This document shows positions 8,867 through 15,336 of a DNA stretch of 56,786 nt, in pieces. Below the pieces are notes generated by a model. The model was not told the origin of the DNA, made no database searches, and worked only from the letters and a program-made list of their open reading frames with translations. Numbering within the stretch: the stretch's first letter is position 1; every line of letters starts with the position of its first letter. Source of the stretch: Patescibacteria group bacterium (GTDB taxonomy: Bacteria; Patescibacteriota; Minisyncoccia; Phycocordibacterales; DATDWN01). Where the stretch lies: contig JACDEV010000004.1 in NCBI GenBank assembly GCA_013816135.1, positions 1 to 56,786 on the forward strand, in the 5' to 3' direction. The position numbers and the translations under genes are program-made.

Positions 8867-8883
8867 TAGCACTGGAGGCAAAA

Positions 8884-9054
8884 TTGATTAAAATTGAATT
8901 CACAGCAACCGGGTTCTCTCTCATCGCTACTGATTCAGATGATCTCTCTGGGCTGCATAAGCAAACCAACGCGATCTATATGCTCAAAACCGAGTATGCA
9001 ACTAGCTTTAAAGTGAAACGAGTGGATTTCGTACAGCTGAAGGAGTCCAAGTAA
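8884..9054 (+). CDS. Small protein (56 residues), unknown
   Basis: CTGGAGG stands a few bases before TTG at 8884, which opens a 56-residue frame ending TAA at 9052-9054. The product starts MIKIEFTATGFSLIATDS and is rich in Lys, Asp and Thr without hydrophobic segments. Codon use is clearly richer in C and G than in neighbouring dnaK. Promoter, ribosome site and terminator are all present, so I regard it as a real gene. Function unknown. Confidence 0.65.
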   Translation: MIKIEFTATGFSLIATDSDDLSGLHKQTNAIYMLKTEYATSFKVKRVDFVQLKESK

Positions 9055-9061
9055 CGCCGCC

Positions 9062-9087
9062 GAAACCGCCAGGTCATCGGCGGTTTC
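9062..9087 (+). terminator. Intrinsic terminator, AAACCGCC/GGCGGTTT family
   Basis: GAAACCGCC (9062-9070) pairs with GGCGGTTTC (9079-9087). The stem and loop start are shared with terminators at 10531 and 10881. Confidence 0.75.
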
Positions 9088-9128
9088 TCATATCCCAGTA
9101 GTAGAACATAGCTCACTACTGGACTTCG

Positions 9129-9434
9129 CTATAAAGTTGGGGCTCTAGGTTTAGTGCCTGAATGATCAATATCGTTATCAGTATTAATTGGTACAAAAGC
9201 TAATTCTTGTTTTGCAAAAAGATTTGCTAGTTTGGACTTAATTTTATTATAAAAAAGTAATAGTGCTTGGGCTGCAGCAAGAGAAACAAGTTCTACTGAG
9301 TAAGTAAAATCAATAAGACGAGCTTTAAGTCGTCCAGCTGATTCATATATGAAAAATTTTGCACGAACAAGTCTACCCTGCTTGTCTCGCATGATTTTTT
9401 CTACTATTTGCCCGTTGTGTGGAGTTATTTGCAT
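9129..9434 (-). CDS. Conserved-looking 101-residue protein downstream of grpE, unknown
   Basis: It begins two bases after the grpE stop and is almost certainly co-transcribed with it. The sequence has a basic N-terminal half, an Ala/Leu-rich helix (about residues 50-65) and a polar tail, and contains no cysteine. A hairpin CCAGTAGT/ACTACTGG (9094-9120) follows without a clear T tract on this strand. Composition matches the housekeeping genes. I do not recognise the family. Confidence 0.6.
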   Translation of the reverse strand: MQITPHNGQIVEKIMRDKQGRLVRAKFFIYESAGRLKARLIDFTYSVELVSLAAAQALLLFYNKIKSKLANLFAKQELAFVPINTDNDIDHSGTKPRAPTL

Positions 9435-9436
9435 AT

Positions 9437-10060
9437 TTATTTCTGTAAGTGGCCAACCTTGACCTTTGGTGGACGTAATTCCTTTCCATTTAATTCGTAT
9501 CCAGCCTGTATAACCTCGACTATTTTACCATCCATTTTTTCCTCGTCAATAGAAATATTTTCGACAGCTTCATCTCTCTTAGAGTTATACAACTCTCCTA
9601 TAGGATTTATTACTTTCAAGCCATGTTGGGTAAGTGAATTCATAAGCTGTGTGTGAATATACTCCACTCCAACTCTCCAATTTTTATCTACTTTTTCCCA
9701 AGCATCTTTATTCTTAAATGCTGATTCAAAGGAGTCTAGAACAGGTAAGAGTTCTTCAACTAAATCAGCTTTTGCAAATTTGATGAATTCCTTCTTCTCA
9801 ATCTCTTCTCTTTTTTTTATATTGATATAGTCAGCACGCTCTCTTTGCCATGAATCCATTATTTCAGCGTTTTTCTTTTCAAGTTCTTTTATACGAACTC
9901 TTAATTTATCCACCTTAGCCTTATAATCCCCTCCTGTTATCTCAGTGTTATCTTCAAAAACAACATCTTCTTCTTCAGAAGCTAGATCGTCCCCGAGGTC
10001 TGTATCTACCTCTGGTTCTGGTGTGGGCACTTCTATTTTATCTTCTTCCTTATCTGTCAT
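9437..10060 (-). CDS. grpE: Nucleotide exchange factor GrpE
   Basis: GrpE releases ADP from DnaK and resets the chaperone cycle. The protein has an acidic N-terminal tail, a long coiled coil (DKLRVRIKELEKKNAEIM...), the hallmark LLPVLDSFESAF, and the C-terminal beta domain with VEVIQAGYELNGKELRPPKVKV. I chose ATG 10060 (MTDKEEDK) over the upstream in-frame ATG at 10096, since the extra residues are hydrophobic and unlike GrpE. The product is 207 residues, normal for the family. Confidence 0.93.
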   Translation of the reverse strand: MTDKEEDKIEVPTPEPEVDTDLGDDLASEEEDVVFEDNTEITGGDYKAKVDKLRVRIKELEKKNAEIMDSWQRERADYINIKKREEIEKKEFIKFAKADLVEELLPVLDSFESAFKNKDAWEKVDKNWRVGVEYIHTQLMNSLTQHGLKVINPIGELYNSKRDEAVENISIDEEKMDGKIVEVIQAGYELNGKELRPPKVKVGHLQK

Positions 10061-10102
10061 AATTGCAGATTTTAACATGAAAATTGAAGAATTCAAATTA
10101 TA

Positions 10103-10131
10103 TTGACAGAATTATTTTATATTGTTACTTT
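10103..10131 (+). promoter_or_regulatory. Sigma70-type promoter of the 10149-10507 gene pair
   Basis: TTGACA (10103-10108), 17-base spacer ending TGT, TACTTT (10126-10131), then GAGGTG before the ATG at 10149. Confidence 0.6.
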
Positions 10132-10148
10132 TTATTTAGAGGTGAACT

Positions 10149-10304
10149 ATGTCAGTAGTAGATTACGAAACATGCGATTGCGATTGTCACAAGCCTGGTA
10201 GCAGAACAATGCATATCAGACCATGTTGCGAGACTTGCCCTTACTGTAAAAAGCGGATTAAAATGAGCCTGAGGATGCATAAGTGTCCACTCAAACCAAA
10301 GTAA
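10149..10304 (+). CDS. Cysteine-rich zinc-ribbon-like microprotein (51 residues)
   Basis: AGAGGTGA precedes ATG 10149. The 51-residue product has eight Cys and three His, with [17 protein letters not shown] and MHKCP. The CCETCPYC pattern looks like paired zinc knuckles, so a structural zinc site is likely, perhaps in a nucleic-acid-binding protein or a regulator. It is the first gene of a two-gene unit: AAGGAGGG overlapping its stop serves as the ribosome site of the next gene. No named family recognised. Confidence 0.65.
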   Translation: MSVVDYETCDCDCHKPGSRTMHIRPCCETCPYCKKRIKMSLRMHKCPLKPK

Positions 10305-10318
10305 GGAGGGAGTAATAA

Positions 10319-10507
10319 ATGAACCCAGTAGTGATCGGTATGTTGGTTTTTCTATGTTTAGGCCTATGGGGCAGCTATAACGATCATAGAAGAAATATCT
10401 GCTTTCCAAACTACAACAATCACAGCGGACTGACGTGCAAAAGGACATGGGAATTTATTATCGTATGCACATTGTTTGGAGGTTTAGTAGGTCTCTTGTT
10501 TTCGTAA
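10319..10507 (+). CDS. Small two-helix membrane protein
   Basis: The ATG is preceded by GTAAGGAGGGAG, which overlaps the previous stop, so the two are co-translated. The 62-residue product has two hydrophobic helices (about 4-20 and 45-62) joined by a polar loop with two Cys and several His/Asn. This could be a small hairpin membrane protein working with the upstream zinc microprotein; that link is inferred only from operon structure. Confidence 0.6.
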   Translation: MNPVVIGMLVFLCLGLWGSYNDHRRNICFPNYNNHSGLTCKRTWEFIIVCTLFGGLVGLLFS

Positions 10508-10530
10508 ACAAAATCACCGTCGTGTCCTGG

Positions 10531-10559
10531 AGAAACCGCCAGAATATCGGCGGTTTTCT
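10531..10559 (+). terminator. Intrinsic terminator, AAACCGCC/GGCGGTTT family
   Basis: AGAAACCGCC (10531-10540) pairs with GGCGGTTTTCT (10549-10559), with loop AGAATATC. Confidence 0.8.
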
Positions 10560-10563
10560 ATTA

Positions 10564-10591
10564 TTGACATAGTCAGATTATATGTTACATT
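10564..10591 (+). promoter_or_regulatory. Sigma70-type promoter of 10613-10858 gene
   Basis: TTGACA (10564-10569), 16-base spacer ending TATATGT, TACATT (10586-10591). It begins directly after the preceding terminator. Confidence 0.65.
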
Positions 10592-10612
10592 ATGTCCAGG
10601 AGAGTAGGTTAA

Positions 10613-10858
10613 ATGAAAATAAGAACTTTGCAGAGAGTTATCGATGAATTCAAAGGTGGAACAATCACTGTCGACGGGGTCACAAAGCAGATTAAAGGAA
10701 TCAGGGAAGAACCGGAAGTTCATGCTGATTACAAAATCTTCATCGTAGCAACAGATGGTAGTGAGTTCTTCTGTGGCTACAATCTTGTCGAAGGTATCGA
10801 ACACGCAGGTAAGTTCTACATAAATGACGAGAGAATTGTTCTTGAGGCCAAGAAATAG
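10613..10858 (+). CDS. Small soluble protein (81 residues), unknown
   Basis: CAGGAGAG stands before ATG 10613. The product is predicted to be a compact mixed alpha/beta protein: an N-terminal helix (MKIRTLQRVIDEF), then beta-rich stretches including ITVDGVTKQIKGI, YKIFIVATDGSEFFCGY and GKFYINDERIVLEAKK. It forms its own transcription unit with promoter and terminator. No hydrophobic segment and no recognised family. Confidence 0.65.
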   Translation: MKIRTLQRVIDEFKGGTITVDGVTKQIKGIREEPEVHADYKIFIVATDGSEFFCGYNLVEGIEHAGKFYINDERIVLEAKK

Positions 10859-10880
10859 AATCGCCATCGTCTGCTGCTAC

Positions 10881-10913
10881 GGGAAACCGCCAGCTACGAT
10901 CGGCGGTTTTTCC
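10881..10913 (+). terminator. Intrinsic terminator, AAACCGCC/GGCGGTTT family
   Basis: GGGAAACCGCC (10881-10891) pairs with GGCGGTTTTTCC (10902-10913). It ends the 10613-10858 gene. Confidence 0.8.
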
Positions 10914-10926
10914 ATTCTCGTTGAAG

Positions 10927-11013
10927 TAATTAAATTTTTTGAGAGTTCGCAGGCGGGTAGCCGAGATTACCAAAATCGTAGTAGCGATTTATGGGCTCTC
11001 AAAAATTTAATTA
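10927..11013. repeat. MITE-like or RNA-like element with 18-bp terminal inverted repeats
   Basis: TAATTAAATTTTTTGAGAG (10927-10945) and CTCTCAAAAATTTAATTA (10996-11013) are complementary except for one extra T. The 50-base interior is GC-richer and has its own hairpin AAATCG-TAGTAG-CGATTT (about 10974-10990). The right half (AAAATCGTA...CGATTTATG) recurs with changes at about 23342-23365. It contains no gene, and could be a non-autonomous mobile element or a structured RNA. Confidence 0.5.
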
Positions 11014-11042
11014 GTGAGAAAAGAGGATGGAAATAAGAAAAA

Positions 11043-11066
11043 AACTCCCGAAGGGAGTTCTTTCTT
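11043..11066. terminator. Intrinsic terminator, both strands
   Basis: AACTCCC-GAA-GGGAGTT (11043-11059) has T-rich sequence on the plus side and A-rich sequence on the other, so it can act in both directions. Confidence 0.65.
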
Positions 11067-11198
11067 TATCGTTTTGACCAATGAGGAGCACAAAACGCAT
11101 TCGCGTTTTGCTTCTGGGAAACCCACGGTTTTCCCAATCCTTCCTCCACGGTAAAACACCCAGTTTTCCCGACCCCTTTCTGCCCCACAATGGATCAA
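11063..11198 (-). other. Structured non-coding region downstream of rpsI
   Basis: This GC-richer stretch has no convincing gene. On the minus strand it folds into hairpins CAAAACGC-GAAT-GCGTTTTG (about 11087-11106) and TGGGAAA...TTTCCCA (about 11112-11136), closed by GAGGA/TCCTC. It lies between the rpsI terminator and a bidirectional terminator. A small RNA or a remnant repeat are both possible; I cannot name an RNA family. A 63-codon minus-strand frame exists but looks accidental. Confidence 0.35.
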
Positions 11199-11201
11199 GC
11201 T

Positions 11202-11235
11202 AACAAAAGAGAGGCTTATCAGCCTCTCTTTTGTT
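11202..11235 (-). terminator. Strong terminator of the ribosomal-protein operon
   Basis: A perfect 15-bp stem, AACAAAAGAGAGGCT (11202-11216) with AGCCTCTCTTTTGTT (11221-11235), lies just after the rpsI stop. It is nested in a larger inverted repeat, GCCCCACAATGGA (11182-11194) with TCCATTGTGGGGC (11250-11262), whose right arm is the rpsI 3' end. Confidence 0.85.
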
Positions 11236-11238
11236 ATT

Positions 11239-11643
11239 TTATCGCTTGCTCCATTGTGGGGCCTTTCTAGCTTTCTTCAATCCGAACTTTCTTCGTTCCT
11301 TTGCTCTTGGATCTCTCTTTAGATATCCGGCTTTCTTTAATGACTTTCTTAGTTCTAAGCTGAATTCAACTAGTGCTCTAGCAATTCCGTGTCGCATTGC
11401 TTCTGATTGTGAGTGCATACCTCCTCCTACAATCTTTGCAGTGATTTTGAATTTCTCAGGAATAGCAGCTTCAGTTAAAGGCTGTCGAACAATGTTCTGC
11501 ATTTCCTTTACTGGAAAGTAGTTTTCAAGTTCTTTATCGTTAACCTGAAAAGTAGTCTTTGCGCTTGGTGTAATTCGAACACGAGCAACAGATGTCTTTC
11601 TTCGTCCTACGGTCTCTATGTATTTTGCAGCTTTTTCTTCCAT
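11239..11643 (-). CDS. rpsI: 30S ribosomal protein S9
   Basis: This 134-residue protein has the S9 landmarks YIETVGRRKTSVARVRI at the N-terminus, VGGGMHSQSEAMRHGIARALVEF in the middle and a basic tail ending in Lys-Arg that reaches the P-site tRNA. It is the last gene of the alpha-type operon, 19 bases after rplM, in the conserved rplM-rpsI order, and is followed by a strong terminator. Length is normal. Confidence 0.96.
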   Translation of the reverse strand: MEEKAAKYIETVGRRKTSVARVRITPSAKTTFQVNDKELENYFPVKEMQNIVRQPLTEAAIPEKFKITAKIVGGGMHSQSEAMRHGIARALVEFSLELRKSLKKAGYLKRDPRAKERRKFGLKKARKAPQWSKR

Positions 11644-11662
11644 ATATCTATATTATTTCTTG

Positions 11663-12010
11663 TTATTCTGTGATTTTCAAATTATTCATCATCTTTGATC
11701 GAAGCTTGTTCTTCGGAAGCATGCCTGAAACAGCTTCCTTGAATAGTTCTTTGTGGCCTTTCTTTGCGATAACCTGAGTCATTGTTGGCTGTCTTAGACC
11801 TCCTGGGTAGCCAGTATATCGGCTATAAGTCTTTTGAGTTTTCTTTGAATCAGCAATTGATGCCTTAGAAGTGTTTATTATCTCAACTGTAACCTCAGGA
11901 ATTGAGTTTCTAGCAAATGTAGGTTCATTCTTTCCCATTAGAAAAACTGCAGCTTGTGTAGCTACTCTTCCGATCTTCTTATTCTCTGCATCTAATACGT
12001 ATTTTTTCAC
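11663..12010 (-). CDS. rplM: 50S ribosomal protein L13
   Basis: L13 landmarks are YVLDAENKKIGRVATQAAVFLMGK, RYTGYPGGLRQPTMTQV and VSGMLPKNKLRSKMMNNL. I place the start at GTG 12010 (MKKYVLDAE). The alternative TTG at 12037 would overlap the rplQ coding region by 14 bases and add unrelated residues. That gives 115 residues, short for the family (about 140), with the usual C-terminal extension missing. Confidence 0.93.
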   Translation of the reverse strand: MKKYVLDAENKKIGRVATQAAVFLMGKNEPTFARNSIPEVTVEIINTSKASIADSKKTQKTYSRYTGYPGGLRQPTMTQVIAKKGHKELFKEAVSGMLPKNKLRSKMMNNLKITE

Positions 12011-12023
12011 AAATTTATTTATA

Positions 12024-12371
12024 TTATACAAGTTCAATTATAGCCATCAGACTTCCATCGCTTATTCTAGCTGGAAGTTTGGTAATTCGTGTGTATCCTC
12101 CTGCTCGCTCCTTGTACTTTGGAGATATGTCCTTTGCTAGCTTTTCTGCACCGATGATACCTATCTTAGTAATAAGTGCTCTTCGTGAAGCGACAGTTCC
12201 CTCTCTACCTTGAGTTATCATTTTCTCAATAAGCGGTCGTAGTTCTCGAGCTTTAGCGTCAGTAGTTTTTATTTTACCATTTACAACAAGAGAAAGAGCA
12301 AGGGATTTCATAAGGGCATCCCGCACTTTCTTTACTCTTCCAAATTTTCTTGTTGCTTTATGGTGATTCAT
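12024..12371 (-). CDS. rplQ: 50S ribosomal protein L17
   Basis: This 115-residue protein begins MNHHKATRKFGRVKKVRDALMKSLALSLV, matching L17 (…RKLGR…RKALLRNLATSLI), and includes KARELRPLIEKMIT and the end RAGGYTRITKLPAR. It follows rpoA by nine bases in the standard alpha-operon order and helps assemble the exit-tunnel side of the large subunit. Confidence 0.95.
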   Translation of the reverse strand: MNHHKATRKFGRVKKVRDALMKSLALSLVVNGKIKTTDAKARELRPLIEKMITQGREGTVASRRALITKIGIIGAEKLAKDISPKYKERAGGYTRITKLPARISDGSLMAIIELV

Positions 12372-12380
12372 GTCAGTTTA

Positions 12381-13337
12381 TTACTTCAAATTTATTCCAA
12401 AGGTTTCTAGAACTTCTTTAATTTCTGTAAGGCCCTTCTGTCCCAATCCTTCGATTTCAAGGATATCTTTTTCTTTCTTTCGAGCAAGACCTCCTACAGT
12501 TCGGATGTTGGCATTAGAAAGTGCATTCTGAGTTCTAGCTGAAAGATTTAATGTCTCAACTCGAGTCTTCAATGAATCATCATCAATAGATGCATTTGAA
12601 ACTCCATTTTCCTTTGGTGAACTAGAAGACAATATCACATCTTCCTCCTTAAAACCAATTATTGATTTAAGCTGGCTAATCATAGTCTCGATTGATTTCT
12701 CAAGAGCCTCTTTTGGTGTAATAGTTCCATCTGTTTCAATAAAGATTTTTAGTCTGTTGAAATCTGTTCTATCTCCGACTCGCATATTTTCAACTTCGTA
12801 AGAAACTCTTCGAATAGGTGTAAAAATTGCATCTAAAGTGATTTGTCCGATATCAACTCTGTTCTTCTGTAAAACTTCCTTTGATACAAATCCTAAACCT
12901 TTTTCCGCAGTAATCTCCATATCTAACTCAGAATTTTTGTCAGTTAGTGTAGCGATTACAAGTTCAGGATTTAATATTTCTATTCCTCCTGGAACCTTGA
13001 TATCACCTGCAACAACCTCTCGAACACCTTTTACTTTAAGTGAAAGTTTTTGTGGTTCATCACTTACGATACTAAAACGAACCCTCTTTAGGTTAAGTAG
13101 GATTGTAATAGCATCCTCTTTAACATTAGGAATAACTGAGAATTCATGTGGAATTCCAGCAATCTTTACAGCTGTAACAGCTGAACCCGGTAGAGATGAT
13201 AGGATGATTCGACGAAGGGAATTGCCAAGAGTATGGCCGTATCCTGGGTATAATCCATCAATTTCATATGCGCCAGAAAAATCTACTTCAGAGACGATTT
13301 TTGGCTTTGATGGTAACACGATTGTATAGTCAGACAT
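12381..13337 (-). CDS. rpoA: DNA-directed RNA polymerase subunit alpha
   Basis: This 318-residue protein has the N-terminal dimerisation domain with YPGYGHTLGNSLRRIILSSLPGSAVTAVKIAG, the linker rich in Ser/Asn/Asp (residues ~235-255), and an alpha-CTD with TLNLSARTQNALSNANIRTVGGLARKKE and LGQKGLTEIKEVL. It assembles the RNA polymerase core and contacts activators and UP elements. It lies between rpsD and rplQ as in the bacterial alpha operon. Confidence 0.97.
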   Translation of the reverse strand: MSDYTIVLPSKPKIVSEVDFSGAYEIDGLYPGYGHTLGNSLRRIILSSLPGSAVTAVKIAGIPHEFSVIPNVKEDAITILLNLKRVRFSIVSDEPQKLSLKVKGVREVVAGDIKVPGGIEILNPELVIATLTDKNSELDMEITAEKGLGFVSKEVLQKNRVDIGQITLDAIFTPIRRVSYEVENMRVGDRTDFNRLKIFIETDGTITPKEALEKSIETMISQLKSIIGFKEEDVILSSSSPKENGVSNASIDDDSLKTRVETLNLSARTQNALSNANIRTVGGLARKKEKDILEIEGLGQKGLTEIKEVLETFGINLK

Positions 13338-13411
13338 TGTTTTATATAAAAATTTTAACTGATAAATTATACATTAATTACTTCTATCATGCAATACTCA
13401 GGAATTAGGAA

Positions 13412-14020
13412 TTATCGGCTGTAGTATTCGATCACTGTATTCAGGTCAAACATGTTCTCAGTCTTTACATACTGTGGCATCCCCTGTATTTCTGCTGATT
13501 TATTCTTAGGATCATATTTTATCCATGATGGAACGGTTACATTCTTTGTTTTCTCATCAATTTCAGCAAATAAAGGCTTCTTTGTTGATCTTTCTGTTAT
13601 CTGGATTTTGTCTCCAAGTGAAACTCGAAACGATGGAGTATTAATTCTACGGCCGTTAACTGAGATATGTCCATGAGAAACCATTTGTCGTGCTCCTCCT
13701 CGTGTGGGTGAATATCCTAGACGATACATAGTGTTGTCGAGTCTTAGCTCCACTAACTCAAAAATCTTCTGTGAAGCATTAGGAGTCTTTTTTGCTAGAG
13801 CTTCTTTAACATAATTTGAAAATTGTCTTTCTGAAAGGCCGTATGTAAATCTTGCTTTTTGCTTTTCTGTAAGCTGAAGTGCATATTCTGACTTTGGCTT
13901 AGTAAAACCTCTTTTCTTACCTTTTCGCTCTAAATGAAGAGCATACTTCTGAGTCTGAGTTTTCTCAAAAATTGGTGCTCCTAGGCGTCGTGCTATTTTA
14001 TATTTTGGTCCTATTATCAT
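13412..14020 (-). CDS. rpsD: 30S ribosomal protein S4
   Basis: This 202-residue protein begins MIIGPKYKIARRLG and carries the S4 RNA-binding domain LDNTMYRLGYSPTRGGARQMVSHGHISVNGRRINTPSFRVSLGD. There are no cysteines, so it is the zinc-free form. It is a primary 16S rRNA binder and in other bacteria represses its own operon; a similar autoregulation is possible but not visible here. Confidence 0.96.
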   Translation of the reverse strand: MIIGPKYKIARRLGAPIFEKTQTQKYALHLERKGKKRGFTKPKSEYALQLTEKQKARFTYGLSERQFSNYVKEALAKKTPNASQKIFELVELRLDNTMYRLGYSPTRGGARQMVSHGHISVNGRRINTPSFRVSLGDKIQITERSTKKPLFAEIDEKTKNVTVPSWIKYDPKNKSAEIQGMPQYVKTENMFDLNTVIEYYSR

Positions 14021-14045
14021 ATATATTTATTTTTTATACTCACTA

Positions 14046-14474
14046 CTATACTCTTCTGGGCTTCTTAGGCTTTGGTCCGTTATGAGGAACTGGGGTCACA
14101 TCTTTTATAGAATTGATGCTTATTCCTTTTGATATAAAGCCTCTAATACCTGATTCTCTACCTGAACCTACGCCTTTTACTACAACTGAAACTTCTCTCA
14201 TACCCATAGTTCCAGCTTTTGCTCCCACAATTTCACCAACTTTTGCAGCTGCAAATGGAGTTCCCTTCTTTGCACCCTTAAATCCGATTGAACCAGATGA
14301 AGATGTAGTAAGAACGTTACCTTTTGTGTCTGTAAGGACGATTTTAGTGTTGTTATAAGTAGACTGGACATATAATGTGCCCATTTCTACCTTCTTCTTT
14401 GAAACCGAAGAAACTGAGCTTTTTTTTTCAGAATCTGCACCTTCACCTGTTTTTACGATTCGTTTTTTTCCCAT
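14046..14474 (-). CDS. rpsK: 30S ribosomal protein S11
   Basis: This 142-residue protein has a Lys/Ser-rich N-terminal extension of ~25 residues, then the S11 core with YVQSTYNNTKIVLTDTKGNVLTTSSSGSIGFKGAKKGTPFAA and the end DVTPVPHNGPKPKKPRRV. It sits between rpsM and rpsD and forms part of the platform at the mRNA exit. Confidence 0.96.
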   Translation of the reverse strand: MGKKRIVKTGEGADSEKKSSVSSVSKKKVEMGTLYVQSTYNNTKIVLTDTKGNVLTTSSSGSIGFKGAKKGTPFAAAKVGEIVGAKAGTMGMREVSVVVKGVGSGRESGIRGFISKGISINSIKDVTPVPHNGPKPKKPRRV

Positions 14475-14484
14475 TTAATTATTT

Positions 14485-14862
14485 TTATTTCTTATCAGCT
14501 ATCTTTCGTCCCGTACCCATAGTCTTTTTGGCTCCTCTTCGTGTTCGAGCGTTTGTCTTTGTTCTCTGGCCTCTAGATGGTAAACCTCTTTGATGTCGGC
14601 TACCTCGGTAAGCTTTTATATCTTTTAATCTCTTGATATTACCAGCAACTTCTCTCTTGAGATCTCCTTCTATCTTGAACTCTTCAATAATCTTTCTAAT
14701 AGCATTTTCCTGATCCACAGTTATTTCTTTTGGCTTTATTCCGAATGGAACCTTGGCTTTGCCTAATACTTGCTTTGCTTTAGATCTTCCGATGCCATAA
14801 AGGACTGTGAGTCCGATCTCAATTCTTTTTTCTTCTGGTAATGTGATTCCTAGTATTCTCAT
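14485..14862 (-). CDS. rpsM: 30S ribosomal protein S13
   Basis: This 125-residue protein begins MRILGITLPEEKRIEIGLTVLYGIGRSKA, the S13 N-terminal helices, and contains the C-terminal RNA-binding tail YRGSRHQRGLPSRGQRTKTNARTRRG. It sits at the head of the small subunit contacting P-site tRNA and the bridge to L5. The operon order rpmJ-rpsM-rpsK is conserved. Confidence 0.96.
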   Translation of the reverse strand: MRILGITLPEEKRIEIGLTVLYGIGRSKAKQVLGKAKVPFGIKPKEITVDQENAIRKIIEEFKIEGDLKREVAGNIKRLKDIKAYRGSRHQRGLPSRGQRTKTNARTRRGAKKTMGTGRKIADKK

Positions 14863-14891
14863 TTTTATTTAAATTTATTTCTTGAAGTAGA

Positions 14892-15008
14892 TTATCCTTG
14901 TCTTTGCTTATGTCTAGCATTTGCCTTACAGACAACATATACATAGCCCTTTCTACGGACCACTTGGCATTGTGCACAGATTTTTTTTACAGAAGATTTT
15001 ACTTTCAT
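14892..15008 (-). CDS. rpmJ: 50S ribosomal protein L36
   Basis: This 38-residue frame starts at ATG 15008 and reads [15 protein letters not shown], then [21 protein letters not shown]. The Cys-x2-Cys, later Cys and the RHKQRQG end with His form the L36 zinc ribbon. It lies between infA and rpsM as in most bacteria. Confidence 0.95.
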   Translation of the reverse strand: MKVKSSVKKICAQCQVVRRKGYVYVVCKANARHKQRQG

Positions 15009-15048
15009 AATTAAACTGTTTTATTGATAAATTTTCATTTCTGAAAAT

Positions 15049-15270
15049 TTATACTCTTTTGACTATTCGTCCTTTTCCACCATAAGGATCTATCTCGACA
15101 ATAACTTTGTCGCCGATGAGCACTCGGATGTGATGCAATCTCATTTTACCAGCTAGATAAGTGAGCATTTCTTCCCCCGTATCATCTCTTCGAACTTTAA
15201 ATAAAGTGTTAGGTAACGCCTCAATGACCTGAGCTCCGATAGCAGTATCTTTTTTGTTCTGGTCTTGCAT
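15049..15270 (-). CDS. infA: Translation initiation factor IF-1
   Basis: This 73-residue OB-fold protein contains the IF-1 landmarks GAQVIEALPNTLFKVRRDD, LTYLAGKMRLHHIRVLIGDKVIVEIDPY and the end GRIVKRV. It blocks the ribosomal A site during initiation and helps IF-2 and IF-3. It is the first gene of the alpha-type operon in this window, placed before rpmJ. A bacterium with many predicted leaderless mRNAs still keeps it. Confidence 0.96.
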   Translation of the reverse strand: MQDQNKKDTAIGAQVIEALPNTLFKVRRDDTGEEMLTYLAGKMRLHHIRVLIGDKVIVEIDPYGGKGRIVKRV

Positions 15271-15336
15271 TATTTTTGTACCTGTTCGTCAAATGACACG
15301 TTTTGGAATACAGATAGCATGGTAACAGAATTAGCC

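Noticed and set aside
8816-8883. CIRCE element upstream of dnaK (TTAGCACT seen at about 8865)
   Set aside because: Only one half-site is present; the second inverted half GAGTGCTAA is absent.
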